In this document: piece after piece, positions 7,679 to 17,125 of the stretch
Position numbering within the stretch: position 1 is the stretch's first letter
Layout: each line of letters begins with the position of its first letter
Assembly: GCA_017479985.1 (NCBI GenBank)
Contig: JAFVBL010000027.1
Coordinates: 1-42,546 of the forward strand
Length of the DNA stretch: 42,546 bases
Source: Alphaproteobacteria bacterium
Lineage (GTDB): Bacteria > Pseudomonadota > Alphaproteobacteria > RF32 > CAG-239
Reading direction: 5' to 3'
Notes under the pieces: generated by a model
Seen by the model: the letters and a program-made list of their open reading frames with translations, nothing else
Told to the model about the DNA's origin: nothing
Databases searched by the model: none
Made by a program: the position numbers and the translations under genes

Positions 7679-10600
7679 ATGAAAAAGTTTAACAATAAAA
7701 AATCCGTCATAGAAAAAGGTGGTTTAATGATTGAAGCCTTAGCTATGCTCGGTTTGATTGCCGTGGTAACGCCGACAATGTATAAAAAATCTGCCGAACG
7801 TACGATGGAGGTTGAAGATATCAATACCGCGTCGTCGATTCGCACGTATATGAACGGGCTTAACTCGCTCTTGTCTGCGAATTATATTGAGATTATGGAG
7901 CAGATTGAAGAAGATGATGAAACTCCGAAAGATATAAAAACTCTTAAAATTACTGTCGGTGATACTCAGACAGAAGCCGATAAGGAATTACCAAAGTATT
8001 TGCCTGCGGGATATAATGCCGAAAAAGATTTATACAACTATGGTACACCGACGTTCTATGTTGTACGTAAAGGAAATAACCTGACGGGTATTATGACGTT
8101 CCCTTCCAAAACCGATAACGAAGACGACAGTATCGGTCAAGAGCGTACGGTGCGTATTGCTTCTTTAATCGGTTCCAACGGTGGTTATGTTCGCGGCGAC
8201 AAAGCGCGCGGTGTCGGTGGCACGTGGACCTTTGATAAAGGTACTATCGGCAGTCCGAAAGATTATTCAATTGTTACATCTTCTGCTGATGTTGTCAGCA
8301 GTTCTACTTCCGGTCAGGGCGGCGATAATACAAAATATCTGCAACGTACGAATGAAAATGATGAAACGTGGCGTAATACGATGCGTACCGATATTTATAT
8401 GGGTGAGGCATCAAATCCGGGAGAGGATTATGATGATAAAGATACGAACGGCTTTTTCAGTATTCGTAACATCAATCAGTTAATTGTCGGCACAGAAGAA
8501 GCTCAGGACAAAACATCGTCTTCCGGAACATCGGTTGCTAAAAATACATACGGTTTGTACATCAATGAAGAGATTGCCAATACCGGAAACGAAAAGCACG
8601 ATCACGGTATTAACGCATATATTGCGGGTTCTTTGATGGCGGCAGCAGATAAGTTCTTTACTGATGAGAACGAATTATCTTATGACGGGCCGAAAATTCA
8701 GCTCGGCAAAGGCGGCAGTGACGATTATTTGATTTTCGGCACGGCTAAAACAGCGGCGGCCGAAGAAGGACAGCCGGCAACAGGCGATAATCGGGTTGAG
8801 ATTATTAAAGATAAAATCGTGGTGTCGGATGGCGATATTACAGATGTGGCGGTTACAAATGTTTCCGGTACCAATGTTTTGATGGTTAAAGACGGATTCA
8901 AAGGTGCGGAAGTAGAAGGTAAAACTTCTTTAAATACCGATATTCAGCCGGCTTATGCATCAGAGCACACCTTCCCTGTGATGGTCGATTCCAATATGAT
9001 GGTGAATGGTTTGTTGGCGGCGGGGCAGGTTGATGCGCAACATATCCGCTCGGCTTCGCTCTCCACCGGTTCACAAAACATTGATGATAAAATCAAATGG
9101 ATGGATGTCGACAATGACGGTATTCATATTCGGAATCGTGACGGTGCCACTCCTAAAGAAGGCGATGATACAAAAGCTAAATCAGCCAAGAGTCAGGTTG
9201 AAATCAATAAGGACGTGATTGCAATGCGGTTTGATTCAGGCGTAGAAGCTGTTGCAGCTGATGGTGCTTTAACCGCGCACGGTACACAATTTATTATGGA
9301 TAATGAAGGCGTAGGTCTGTTTGTTCATAATAACGGCTCCAATAAAAGAGATACAAACGACGATAAAATTGCTCGTTCAATTCAGGTTGCGACAGATGAA
9401 ATGGGTATGGAACTTGCTTTGAATGAAATGACAGTCGGTGGTTCCGTAGGAATAAACAACACAGCGGGTCAATACCGTGTGAAATACCAAAACGGCGGAC
9501 ACGTTGATATGGCCGGCACTACGTTGCAAGTAACGGATAAAGATGCAAAACCGGTGCTTACGATTCAAGGTAATGATGATCAGGAAGACGGTTTTTCCGG
9601 CACAAATTATAATGACCCGTCGGTTAAGTTTGATTCTGATGGAAAACGCGAAAATACCTCATTCAAAATCGCCGGACACGGAAATACGGTATTTACCAGT
9701 GATGCTGTTGAGCAAGGAGATGACAAGCATGCGACCAAATTCCTCGCAATGGGCGTGGATACGGTCAACGATAATACAGATATGAACAAAAATCAATATA
9801 ATGCTGCGGTAAATATTGTGGGAAATAGCGGGACTGCAGCGAATAATCAAAAAGCTCAGCGGGTTTTGTATATAGACTTAGATGATACTCATACAAGGTC
9901 TTTTACGAATGAAACTCGCGCGGGAACTGCCGCTACAGACTTTGCATATAAATTAACCAATACGAGTACAGCGAGTACTTCCAAAACAGACACATATATG
10001 CCGGAAGGCTCAATTTATGTTCGTAAGGGTTTAATTGATATTGCACCGAAATCAGCAGATGTTCCGGGTAGCGGCGCACAAGGAGATTGGACGGCCGATG
10101 AGGCGTCCGGTACGGTTCGGGCATCGAGATTTGTGGCAAATAATGTCGATACAGGTGGCAATCGGGTGAAATACACAAATCCGGTCAGAGGGGCAAGTGA
10201 TCATAGTAGTGTGTATAAGGAATACAATGGGTCATCAAAGAATCCGTATGATACGTATATGGTGAATCCGGCGTACACGTCCGTGATGAAAGATATTAAG
10301 CTGACGTCGCGTTTGGGTGCGCGTCTGAGCGATATTCTGCCGGACTTTATCGTCAAAGCGATTTATATTTCAAGAAACGTATATGATGAACAAAACCATA
10401 AAACTAAAGATCTTGTGTTTTCGGATTGGGACAGCGCAGATGCGAGCAGTTGGACTGAGGGAGAACACTGGGCATCACCTTATCTTGGTCGAGTGATGGC
10501 TCCGCAATGTCCTCCGGGGTATGGCCGTGTAATTACGGTTGTGCCGCAAGAGTTTAAAATGGCGCAGGTCGGTAACTTAATTACACCGGAAACACTTGGT

Positions 10601-11653
10601 TCAGATAACGCGGTATATGCTGGTTCAGGTTATACGGTAATGGATGAATATCGTAATTCCCAAGGTGATTTCTTAGGCGCCATAGGTTCCAGTGCCCTTT
10701 CTTCAAGTAGCGGAACCAATCATGAGAGAAGAAAAGAAGCCTTAAATAATCAGGCTGAATATAAAGAATTAGTCTTATCTCGGGGGCAGGATACAGAATC
10801 AGCATCTATTAAATTTACATCTGGTGCGCTGACACATCCTTCGGGCGTTAATAGTCAAAGTGATATTGATACTTGGAGACAAAAACTGGAAGAACCATTG
10901 TCTGACGGCGAATCAAACAATGTCCTTACCACTACAGCCGGTACAACAAACTATTATTCCGACGGTATATCCGGAAATAATAATAACCTTACAACAGTAA
11001 CTGCTGTTGATATGGGGCAGAAGGAACTTAGAGTTGAAACGTTTAATAATATGCAAATCGGGATTAAACCGGCAAATGCCACAGATGATAAAATGGATTT
11101 ACGCAATAATACAATATCAAAGGCGTATGTTTTGACATCGACGAATGCAAAAACGGCGTTTCCGATTACATTCCAACAAAGCACGTGGCTGAAGGCAACA
11201 ACTCAGACACTGAAACCGGCAGGTAAATCGTATATGCAAGGTTGGGCTGTGCTGATGGGCTTTATCTACCCGTATGATATTTATAAAGATGTTGTGAAAA
11301 ATTTGGATGAAGTTAATGCAAACGCTTCAGAAAAGCTTGAGGCAATCAGGGGGAAAGATAATAAGTTACTGCACTATTGGAATGTATTTCCAATCCGTGT
11401 AGGAACGTTGGAAGCGCAAATTACAACATATTGTTACTTTGATAACAAGTTAGCTTCAAGCGGAAAGCACTTGATGAAAGACCCTGTTACCGGCTTAGAA
11501 GATACATATTGGTGGACCAGTACCAGTAAGCAGTATGACAGCTTCGAGTACGGATATTCCGAAAAACACGAAGGGTATGCGCCTACGGGCAATGCGGCTG
11601 ATTATCGCAAGAGCTTGAACGATCCGGCGTTAAAATACGACGAATTGTGGTAA
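7679..11653 (+). CDS. Giant type IV prepilin-like protein, putative pilus-tip adhesin
   Basis: The 1324-residue product has a strong AAAGGAG ribosome site. Residues 12-40 match a type IV prepilin: KG, then GLMIEALAMLGLIAVV, with Glu at +5 if cleavage follows the first Gly, then Pro and a charged helix. Behind this stalk lies an extremely long Asp/Asn/Thr/Gly-rich region. It has short beta-repeat-like units resembling phage tail-fibre or adhesin stems (for example QVDAQHIRSASLSTGSQNID). The last 400 residues are more compact and contain PQCPPGYGR and WAVLMGFIYP, loosely reminiscent of conjugative-pilus tip adhesins of the PilV type. Expected location is the cell surface, at a pilus or pseudopilus tip. 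No pilus assembly genes are in the window. A terminator follows. Confidence 0.7.
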   Translation: MKKFNNKKSVIEKGGLMIEALAMLGLIAVVTPTMYKKSAERTMEVEDINTASSIRTYMNGLNSLLSANYIEIMEQIEEDDETPKDIKTLKITVGDTQTEADKELPKYLPAGYNAEKDLYNYGTPTFYVVRKGNNLTGIMTFPSKTDNEDDSIGQERTVRIASLIGSNGGYVRGDKARGVGGTWTFDKGTIGSPKDYSIVTSSADVVSSSTSGQGGDNTKYLQRTNENDETWRNTMRTDIYMGEASNPGEDYDDKDTNGFFSIRNINQLIVGTEEAQDKTSSSGTSVAKNTYGLYINEEIANTGNEKHDHGINAYIAGSLMAAADKFFTDENELSYDGPKIQLGKGGSDDYLIFGTAKTAAAEEGQPATGDNRVEIIKDKIVVSDGDITDVAVTNVSGTNVLMVKDGFKGAEVEGKTSLNTDIQPAYASEHTFPVMVDSNMMVNGLLAAGQVDAQHIRSASLSTGSQNIDDKIKWMDVDNDGIHIRNRDGATPKEGDDTKAKSAKSQVEINKDVIAMRFDSGVEAVAADGALTAHGTQFIMDNEGVGLFVHNNGSNKRDTNDDKIARSIQVATDEMGMELALNEMTVGGSVGINNTAGQYRVKYQNGGHVDMAGTTLQVTDKDAKPVLTIQGNDDQEDGFSGTNYNDPSVKFDSDGKRENTSFKIAGHGNTVFTSDAVEQGDDKHATKFLAMGVDTVNDNTDMNKNQYNAAVNIVGNSGTAANNQKAQRVLYIDLDDTHTRSFTNETRAGTAATDFAYKLTNTSTASTSKTDTYMPEGSIYVRKGLIDIAPKSADVPGSGAQGDWTADEASGTVRASRFVANNVDTGGNRVKYTNPVRGASDHSSVYKEYNGSSKNPYDTYMVNPAYTSVMKDIKLTSRLGARLSDILPDFIVKAIYISRNVYDEQNHKTKDLVFSDWDSADASSWTEGEHWASPYLGRVMAPQCPPGYGRVITVVPQEFKMAQVGNLITPETLGSDNAVYAGSGYTVMDEYRNSQGDFLGAIGSSALSSSSGTNHERRKEALNNQAEYKELVLSRGQDTESASIKFTSGALTHPSGVNSQSDIDTWRQKLEEPLSDGESNNVLTTTAGTTNYYSDGISGNNNNLTTVTAVDMGQKELRVETFNNMQIGIKPANATDDKMDLRNNTISKAYVLTSTNAKTAFPITFQQSTWLKATTQTLKPAGKSYMQGWAVLMGFIYPYDIYKDVVKNLDEVNANASEKLEAIRGKDNKLLHYWNVFPIRVGTLEAQITTYCYFDNKLASSGKHLMKDPVTGLEDTYWWTSTSKQYDSFEYGYSEKHEGYAPTGNAADYRKSLNDPALKYDELW

Positions 11654-11678
11654 GATGCCGTATGCCTGAAAACACAAA

Positions 11679-11700
11679 GAGCCTCGTTTCTACGAGGCTC
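11679..11700 (+). terminator. Terminator after the pilin-like operon
   Basis: GAGCCTCGT (11679-11687) pairs perfectly with ACGAGGCTC (11692-11700) around TTCT. The following bases are T-rich rather than a clean U tract. Confidence 0.65.
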
Positions 11701-11730
11701 ATTTGGTATGGTTGTTCTTTTATAACAAAA

Positions 11731-11770
11731 CTGTCATCGTGAGGAGCATCAGCGATGTGACGAACTCCTT
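11731..11770 (+). repeat. Dispersed intergenic repeat, GTCAT-GAGGAGC type
   Basis: GTCATCGTGAGGAGCATCAG followed by CGATGTGACGAACTCC is a partly palindromic unit of the kind scattered between genes in many bacteria. It is first in a 493-base non-coding strip (11654-12146) that otherwise contains only a terminator and other repeats. Confidence 0.45.
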
Positions 11771-11791
11771 AGGTGCTGTGCGTGCTTAAGA

Positions 11792-11847
11792 AAAAAATAA
11801 AGTCACCCCTCCAAACCGATAGGTTTGGTCTTGGGGTCTTCCGATTT
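11792..11847 (+). repeat. 56-nt hairpin repeat, copy 2
   Basis: Identical to 626-681 and in the same orientation: CCAAACC-GATA-GGTTTGG inside an ACCCC/GGGGT clamp. The bases on either side differ from copy 1, so the 56 bases look like the whole unit. Confidence 0.85.
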
Positions 11848-11919
11848 TTATAAGGATTGAGCTTGTTTCTGTGTATGCGTTAAAAGAATCTGCGCTGCGC
11901 AAAGGTCAGATACTTTGAC

Positions 11920-11943
11920 TCGCAGACGCGCAGCGCTGCGAGA
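11920..11943. repeat. GC-rich palindrome in the repeat strip
   Basis: CTCGCAG (11920-11926) pairs with CTGCGAG (11937-11943) around a GC-rich core. Its base composition is very unlike the AT-rich surroundings. Confidence 0.4.
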
Positions 11944-11985
11944 GGTATAACTTCATTTTTACACGACAGTACACCGTATGGTAGG

Positions 11986-12027
11986 ATATTCTTCGTTTTG
12001 CTGACGCTCCACTCAGAATGACCGTCT
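11986..12027 (-). repeat. Dispersed repeat, GTCATTCTGAG-CGAAGAATATC type
   Basis: Read on the minus strand the unit begins GACGGTCATTCTGAGTGGAG and ends AACGAAGAATATC. It shares GTCATTCT, a GAG core, CGAAGA and ATATC with 12092-12138. Confidence 0.5.
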
Positions 12028-12091
12028 TTTCTGCACGGGGTTCTCGGTTCGGACTACATCCGCCCAAGGATAACCGTTTTTTATTCTTTAA

Positions 12092-12138
12092 GATATTGTC
12101 CAAGGACGTCTTCGACTCCTCGCTTGTGCAAGAATGAC
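12092..12138 (-). repeat. Dispersed repeat related to 11986-12027
   Basis: Read on the minus strand it begins GTCATTCTTGCACAAGCGAG, continues GAGTCGAAGACG and ends ATATC. It is a diverged cousin of the previous unit and lies 8 bases beyond the deacetylase stop. Confidence 0.5.
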
Positions 12139-12146
12139 TTGTTTGC

Positions 12147-13547
12147 TCAGTTATTTTTTTGTACCAGATAAGACAGCGGAACAAGCTCGACACCGTGCGC
12201 ATTCAGGTTCTTTTCCCAATCTTTCAAAGCTTGTAGCGTTTGTTGATACGGGTGACCGATAGCAACGGCATAACCGCGCTTTTTAGCGATTCTTTCCGCT
12301 GTTAAAAATTGTTTCATTATGGCGTCGTATTTGCGTTCGTTATCTAAAAATACATCGCGGGCGATATATGGAACTCCATATTGCCGACAAACCGATTTTG
12401 CAACGGATTTCGACGTTGTCATCGAATCCAAGAAAAACAGATTTTCTTTTTTCAGAATCTCAACCACTGCCGACATTGCGGCTTTATCTTCCGTAAATGC
12501 ACTGCCCATATGATTATTGATGCCGACCATATTTGTGCCGGAAAAGCGATTGTACATCGCCGTAAACTTATCCTGAATTTCGTCTTTATTCATTTTCGGC
12601 GAGAGTGTTATCGGTGCCAGATCTGCCGGAACTCTCGGCAGCATCGGCGTATGCAACATAACCTCAAATCCGGCGTTCTGCAATTTCAGTACCTGTTCTT
12701 TGTTGGAAGCGCCGTACGGCAAAAAAGCGACCGTAACCGGTTTTTCAATCTTGGCAATTTGATTGGTGAACGGAACACTTAAACCGACATCATCGATGAT
12801 AACGGCAATAAGCGCTTTGCCTTCGGAGTTAATCAATTGTGTCTGTGTGTTGCGTTGTTCGGATTCCTGTGATTCGATTTTTATTTCTGTCGGTAAATCT
12901 TCTTTCTTATCTGATTTTATCTCAGACGGTGCGGTTTGGGTGACCGTATTTGCTTTCGCTTCGGTTTCCGGCGTCAATATTTGCTGCGGTGTATTTTCTT
13001 CCGGTGTCGGCTGTGACGTATTGTCGGGAGATTTTTTCTTTGTGCCGTCAAAGCAGGCGGTACCGGCACAAAGTCCGGCATAGCAGGCAATACAATGGTT
13101 GCCGAGCTTATAAACGCCGTCTTCACAAACGCCTTCCGTGCCGTTGGTGATGCATTGATTGTTGCCCAGATATTCCCCTTTTATTTGCTGGGCTTCACGG
13201 GCGATTTTTTCTCGATATGCTTCCAAATCTTTGCTACGTTCGATTTTTATTTGTGCGGCACGCTTGCGGCGTGCGGAATAGCTGCTCAATGATTGCGCAA
13301 ACGCATCGGTCGGCGAACTGGTAAGGATAGCCTGAACTTTATCCAGTTCGTTATTTATATTTTCAGTCCAGTTTGTTTCAAACAAAAAAGGCTTAATACC
13401 GCTGATATCCGGCTTCGGCAATTCAAATTCCGCCGTTGCAAGCTGATATTGCACGGGTGTAGGGTGTTTTGTGTGATAGTAAAGAGCCCACGACTCCGCA
13501 GCAATAATCAACAGCAGCAATAAAATAAAAATGACGCTTTTTCTCAT
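12147..13547 (-). CDS. Divergent polysaccharide deacetylase family protein (DUF610)
   Basis: The 466-residue product has an N-terminal membrane anchor (residues 4-22). A charged helical stretch follows (90-125), then a Cys-rich patch (Cys residues between 132 and 165), a disordered Pro/Thr/Glu linker, and the catalytic-type domain from about 246. The domain pattern is clear: ALIAVIIDDVGLS with IDD at 251-253, VTVAFLPYG, GFEVMLHTPM, GINNHMGSAFT, LFFLDSMTT, and a C-terminal GHPYQQTLQAL. Family members lie in the periplasm and are thought to act on polysaccharide, though this divergent branch has no proven substrate. The Cys-rich insertion is unusual for the family. It lies 15 bases behind lysS and is probably co-transcribed with it. 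Confidence 0.88.
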   Translation of the reverse strand: MRKSVIFILLLLLIIAAESWALYYHTKHPTPVQYQLATAEFELPKPDISGIKPFLFETNWTENINNELDKVQAILTSSPTDAFAQSLSSYSARRKRAAQIKIERSKDLEAYREKIAREAQQIKGEYLGNNQCITNGTEGVCEDGVYKLGNHCIACYAGLCAGTACFDGTKKKSPDNTSQPTPEENTPQQILTPETEAKANTVTQTAPSEIKSDKKEDLPTEIKIESQESEQRNTQTQLINSEGKALIAVIIDDVGLSVPFTNQIAKIEKPVTVAFLPYGASNKEQVLKLQNAGFEVMLHTPMLPRVPADLAPITLSPKMNKDEIQDKFTAMYNRFSGTNMVGINNHMGSAFTEDKAAMSAVVEILKKENLFFLDSMTTSKSVAKSVCRQYGVPYIARDVFLDNERKYDAIMKQFLTAERIAKKRGYAVAIGHPYQQTLQALKDWEKNLNAHGVELVPLSYLVQKNN

Positions 13548-13562
13548 AAAAGTCCTTTCTCG

Positions 13563-15035
13563 TTAGTCCTTTTTGCGCAATGTCGGGAAGGCAATTACAT
13601 CACGAATTGTATCGGCACCGGTCAGCAAAATCGCTAAGCGGTCGATACCCATCCCCATACCGCCGGACGGCGGAAAACCGTTTTCAAGTGCGCAAATAAA
13701 GTCTTCATCAAGCATTTGTGCTTCATCATCACCGTTTTCACGGGCAGCCACTTCTGCTTCAAAACGCTCACGTTGTTCAAGCGGATTTGAAAGTTCAGAA
13801 TATGCACAGCCGATTTCCATTGCACCGAGATATGCATCAAAATGTTCAACCAAACGCGGATTGCTGCGGTGGGTTTTTGCCAATGGCGAAATATCACGCG
13901 GCATATCCATAACGAAAGTCGGCTCAATCAAAGATGCCTCAACTTTTTCATCAAACACTTCCTGCACGACTTTACCCCAACAAGTGCAGGCACCGGCATC
14001 AACACCGACGGATTTTGCCATAGCCTGAGCTTCTTCCAAAGTATTGGCGGCGAGCAAATCTATGCCGGTTTTTTCTTTGATTAAATCAACAATAGATGCG
14101 CGGCGGAACGGTTTGGAAAGGTCAATTTCGGTTTCACCCAGAGTTAATGTTGTTGTGCCCAGAACATCGGCCGCGACAAAGCGCACCAAATCTTCAATTA
14201 AATTTGCCATATCATTATAGTCGGCATAAGCCTGATAAGCTTCCAAACCGGTAAATTCCGGATTATGATTTTTATCAATACCTTCATTGCGGAAATTACG
14301 GCCGATTTCAAACACGCGGTCAAATCCGCCGACAACGAGCTTTTTCAAATAAAGTTCCGGCGCAATACGTAAATACAAATCCATATCAAGCGCGTTATGA
14401 TGTGTAATAAACGGTTTTGCATTGGCACCGCCCATAATCGGGTGCAACATCGGCGTTTCAACTTCCAAAAATGCGTGATTTTCAAAATAGCGACGCACAG
14501 CCGAAGTGATTTGACAACGTTTTTTGAAGATTTCTTTGCTGTCGTCGTTCATAATAAAATCAACATAGCGCTGACGATAGCGGGCATCAACGTCGGTCAG
14601 ACCGTGGAATTTTTCCGGCAGAGGCTGCAACGATTTGGCGATAATATCAAATTTTTCGGCGGCAACCGTCAATTCTCCGCGCGGGGTACGGCGCACAAAA
14701 CCGCTGACGCCGACCATATCGCCGACATCAACGCATTTTAAGATTTCCATATCGGCTTCGGGCAGAATTTTTTTGTAGCAAAATGCCTGAATTTTGCCGC
14801 TTTTATCTTTAATATCCACAAACATACCGCTGTTGCGCACTGCCATTGCCCGACCGGCGATTGTGACGCGGTCTTCGGTATCGACACCGGCTTCCAAATC
14901 TTTGTATTTTTTCTGTAATTCGGCCGCATAAGTTGTCGGAACAAAGCGGTACGGATACGGGTTATAGTTCTTATCTTGCAAAGCCTTTAATTTTGCCAAG
15001 CGCGATTCTCTATGGATATTTGTTTCATTTGCCAT
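13563..15035 (-). CDS. lysS: Lysyl-tRNA synthetase, class II
   Basis: The 490-residue enzyme charges tRNA-Lys with lysine. An N-terminal OB-fold anticodon-binding domain spans about residues 60-150. The class II catalytic core follows with motif 2 ([25 protein letters not shown]) and motif 3 ([16 protein letters not shown]), ending in the typical [11 protein letters not shown]. Length is normal for bacterial LysS. The ATG has an AAGGA ribosome site. It is first in a two-gene unit with the polysaccharide deacetylase. Confidence 0.97.
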   Translation of the reverse strand: MANETNIHRESRLAKLKALQDKNYNPYPYRFVPTTYAAELQKKYKDLEAGVDTEDRVTIAGRAMAVRNSGMFVDIKDKSGKIQAFCYKKILPEADMEILKCVDVGDMVGVSGFVRRTPRGELTVAAEKFDIIAKSLQPLPEKFHGLTDVDARYRQRYVDFIMNDDSKEIFKKRCQITSAVRRYFENHAFLEVETPMLHPIMGGANAKPFITHHNALDMDLYLRIAPELYLKKLVVGGFDRVFEIGRNFRNEGIDKNHNPEFTGLEAYQAYADYNDMANLIEDLVRFVAADVLGTTTLTLGETEIDLSKPFRRASIVDLIKEKTGIDLLAANTLEEAQAMAKSVGVDAGACTCWGKVVQEVFDEKVEASLIEPTFVMDMPRDISPLAKTHRSNPRLVEHFDAYLGAMEIGCAYSELSNPLEQRERFEAEVAARENGDDEAQMLDEDFICALENGFPPSGGMGMGIDRLAILLTGADTIRDVIAFPTLRKKD

Positions 15036-15158
15036 TGTTTTTCCTTAATATAAATGTTTTCAAATTGCACACAGTATAAAACGAACCGTTGGCGTTTTCA
15101 ATAGAAAACAATGTTTAATCGTTTCTTGTGTGCATATTCATAAAATTGCGCGAGACCT

Positions 15159-15187
15159 CTTGCGAACAAGAAAATTACACCCCATAT
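15159..15187 (+). promoter_or_regulatory. RpoH (sigma-32) heat-shock promoter of htpG
   Basis: CTTGCGA (15159-15165), 14 bases, then CCCCATAT (15180-15187) closely matches the sigma-32 consensus CTTGAAA / CCCCATNT. It lies 33 bases before the htpG ATG, the right place for a heat-shock gene. Confidence 0.75.
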
Positions 15188-15219
15188 AAACAGTAGTTGT
15201 TTTTTGAGGAGATTTTGTG

Positions 15220-17067
15220 ATGAGCAAACAAAAATTTAAGACAGAAGTTACAAAATTGCTGGATATTGTAATTAACTCACTGTATTCGGAAAAATATATT
15301 TTTCTGCGTGAACTGATTTCAAATGCCAGTGATGCGTGCGATAAACTGCGCTATTATGCGCTTATCAATCCGGGAATTGCCAAGGATAACGGTGAGTTTA
15401 AAATTACGATTACACCGAATGCCGAAGAAAATACGCTGACCGTCAGTGATAACGGTATCGGTATGAATAAAGATGATTTGGTTCATCATTTGGGGACAAT
15501 TGCCAAATCCGGTACGGCAGATTTTGTAAACAATGCTAAGGACAACGGTTCGGTGGTTGACCTTATCGGTAAATTCGGCGTCGGTTTTTATTCGGCGTTT
15601 ATGGTGGCCTCAAAGGTTGAAGTGACAACCCGCAGAGCCGGTGAAGAACAAGCGTGGCTGTGGACTTCCAACGGCGTGGACGGTTTTGAAATAAGCGAAG
15701 CAAAGCGTGATAAAATCGGCACGGATATTAAGCTGTATCTCAAAGACGATGCCAAAGATTATGTTGATACGATTTATCTGCGTCATATTATTCGCACTTA
15801 TTCCGACCATATCAATTATCCGATAGTGTTGGATTTAGGTAAGGCGGGCGAAGAAACCGTCAATACCGGTTCGGCACTGTGGACCAAGAATAAAGCGGAT
15901 ATTACCGAAGACCAATACAACGAATTTTATCATCATATTTCGCGCAATTTTGACACGCCGTGGATGCGTTTGCATTTTAAAGCAGAGGGCAGTATCGAAT
16001 ATACCGGCTTATTGTACATTCCGTCGGAAGCGCCGTATGATTTGTTTCAGCCGGACAGGCAGCAAAGTCTGAAACTCTATGTCAACCGTGTGTTTATTTC
16101 CGATAAAGTTGACGGGTTGATGCCGGCATATCTGCGGTTTGTGAAAGGGATTATCGACAGTGCCGATTTGCCGCTCAATATTTCGCGCGAAATGTTACAG
16201 CAAAATGCACTGATTGCAAAAATCAAAAACGGTACGGTCGGGCGAATCCTTAAAGAATTGAAAACACGTTCGGAAGATTATGATGATTATATGAAGTTTT
16301 GGAAAGTGTTCGGTATCGCATTCAAAGAAGGTATTTATGAAGATGTGGCAAACCGCGAATCGGTTGCGGCATTATCACGTTTTTATTCCACAAACGATGT
16401 CGAGCGTCTGACTTCGCTTGATGAATATATTGCGCGGGTTAAAGAGGGGCAGACCAACATTTATTATATCACCGGCGATGATGTGCCGACTTTGCGTAAC
16501 AATCCGCAGTTGGAGGCATTTAAGGCTAAAGGAATCGAAGTCTTGCTGCTTGTTGACCCGATTGATGAATTTTGGGTTCAGGTTTTGACCAATTATAAAG
16601 GCTATCCGATTAAGCATATTTCTCAGGCAGAAGTTGATTTGAAGATGGAACGCGATACACCGCGCGCCGATGAGGGGAGTTTGAAAAAGTTGACCGACTT
16701 TATGGCGGAATTGTTCAAAAATGAAGTCGGTAAAGTCGAGCCGACCGAAAAATTAACGTCGAGTCCGGTCAGTTTGACGGTGGAAAACGGGCAGATGAGT
16801 ATTCACCTCGAGCGTTTGATGCGGAATCATCAACAACAGACGGCATTTGCCAGTTCGCGTATTTTGGAAGTCAATCCGTACCATCCGCTGATTATCAAAC
16901 TGGCGGACAGTATGTTTGACGAGAGTCAAAAACAAACGGTGGAAGAAGTGGCGCGGCTTTTGCTTGACCAAGCTAAAATTGCCGAGGGCGAGGCAATCAG
17001 CGACAGTTCGTTTTTTAGTGAAAAACTGAGCGATTATATTTTACGCGGTTGGCAAAAAAGCGCGTAA
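15220..17067 (+). CDS. htpG: Chaperone HtpG (bacterial Hsp90)
   Basis: The 615-residue ATP-dependent chaperone acts as a cytoplasmic dimer. The N-terminal GHKL ATPase motifs are intact: ELISNASDACDKLRY (about 30-45), DNGIGM (about 80), and GKFGVGFYSAFMV (about 114-127). The middle domain carries the typical LPLNISREMLQ (catalytic Arg loop), and the C-terminal dimerisation domain is complete. The ATG at 15220 is 8 bases after GAGGAG, better than the GTG at 15217. It is controlled by the RpoH-type promoter just upstream and ends at a strong terminator, so it is monocistronic. Confidence 0.97.
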   Translation: MSKQKFKTEVTKLLDIVINSLYSEKYIFLRELISNASDACDKLRYYALINPGIAKDNGEFKITITPNAEENTLTVSDNGIGMNKDDLVHHLGTIAKSGTADFVNNAKDNGSVVDLIGKFGVGFYSAFMVASKVEVTTRRAGEEQAWLWTSNGVDGFEISEAKRDKIGTDIKLYLKDDAKDYVDTIYLRHIIRTYSDHINYPIVLDLGKAGEETVNTGSALWTKNKADITEDQYNEFYHHISRNFDTPWMRLHFKAEGSIEYTGLLYIPSEAPYDLFQPDRQQSLKLYVNRVFISDKVDGLMPAYLRFVKGIIDSADLPLNISREMLQQNALIAKIKNGTVGRILKELKTRSEDYDDYMKFWKVFGIAFKEGIYEDVANRESVAALSRFYSTNDVERLTSLDEYIARVKEGQTNIYYITGDDVPTLRNNPQLEAFKAKGIEVLLLVDPIDEFWVQVLTNYKGYPIKHISQAEVDLKMERDTPRADEGSLKKLTDFMAELFKNEVGKVEPTEKLTSSPVSLTVENGQMSIHLERLMRNHQQQTAFASSRILEVNPYHPLIIKLADSMFDESQKQTVEEVARLLLDQAKIAEGEAISDSSFFSEKLSDYILRGWQKSA

Positions 17068-17076
17068 CGCAGATTA

Positions 17077-17116
17077 AAACATACAACCGCCGGATATCTT
17101 CAGCGGTTGTATGTTT
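17077..17116. terminator. Strong bidirectional terminator between htpG and the 17126 gene
   Basis: AAACATACAACCGC (17077-17090) pairs perfectly with GCGGTTGTATGTTT (17103-17116), a 14-bp stem whose A/T ends supply U runs in both directions. Confidence 0.85.
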
Positions 17117-17125
17117 ATGCGGGCA

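Noticed and set aside
11906..12202. 98-residue minus-strand frame across the repeat strip
   Set aside because: It is made of the dispersed repeats and runs into the end of the deacetylase gene in another frame; no ribosome site or protein-like composition.
13573..14028. Long frame antisense to lysS
   Set aside because: Shadow of a conserved gene; composition is explained by lysS codon use.
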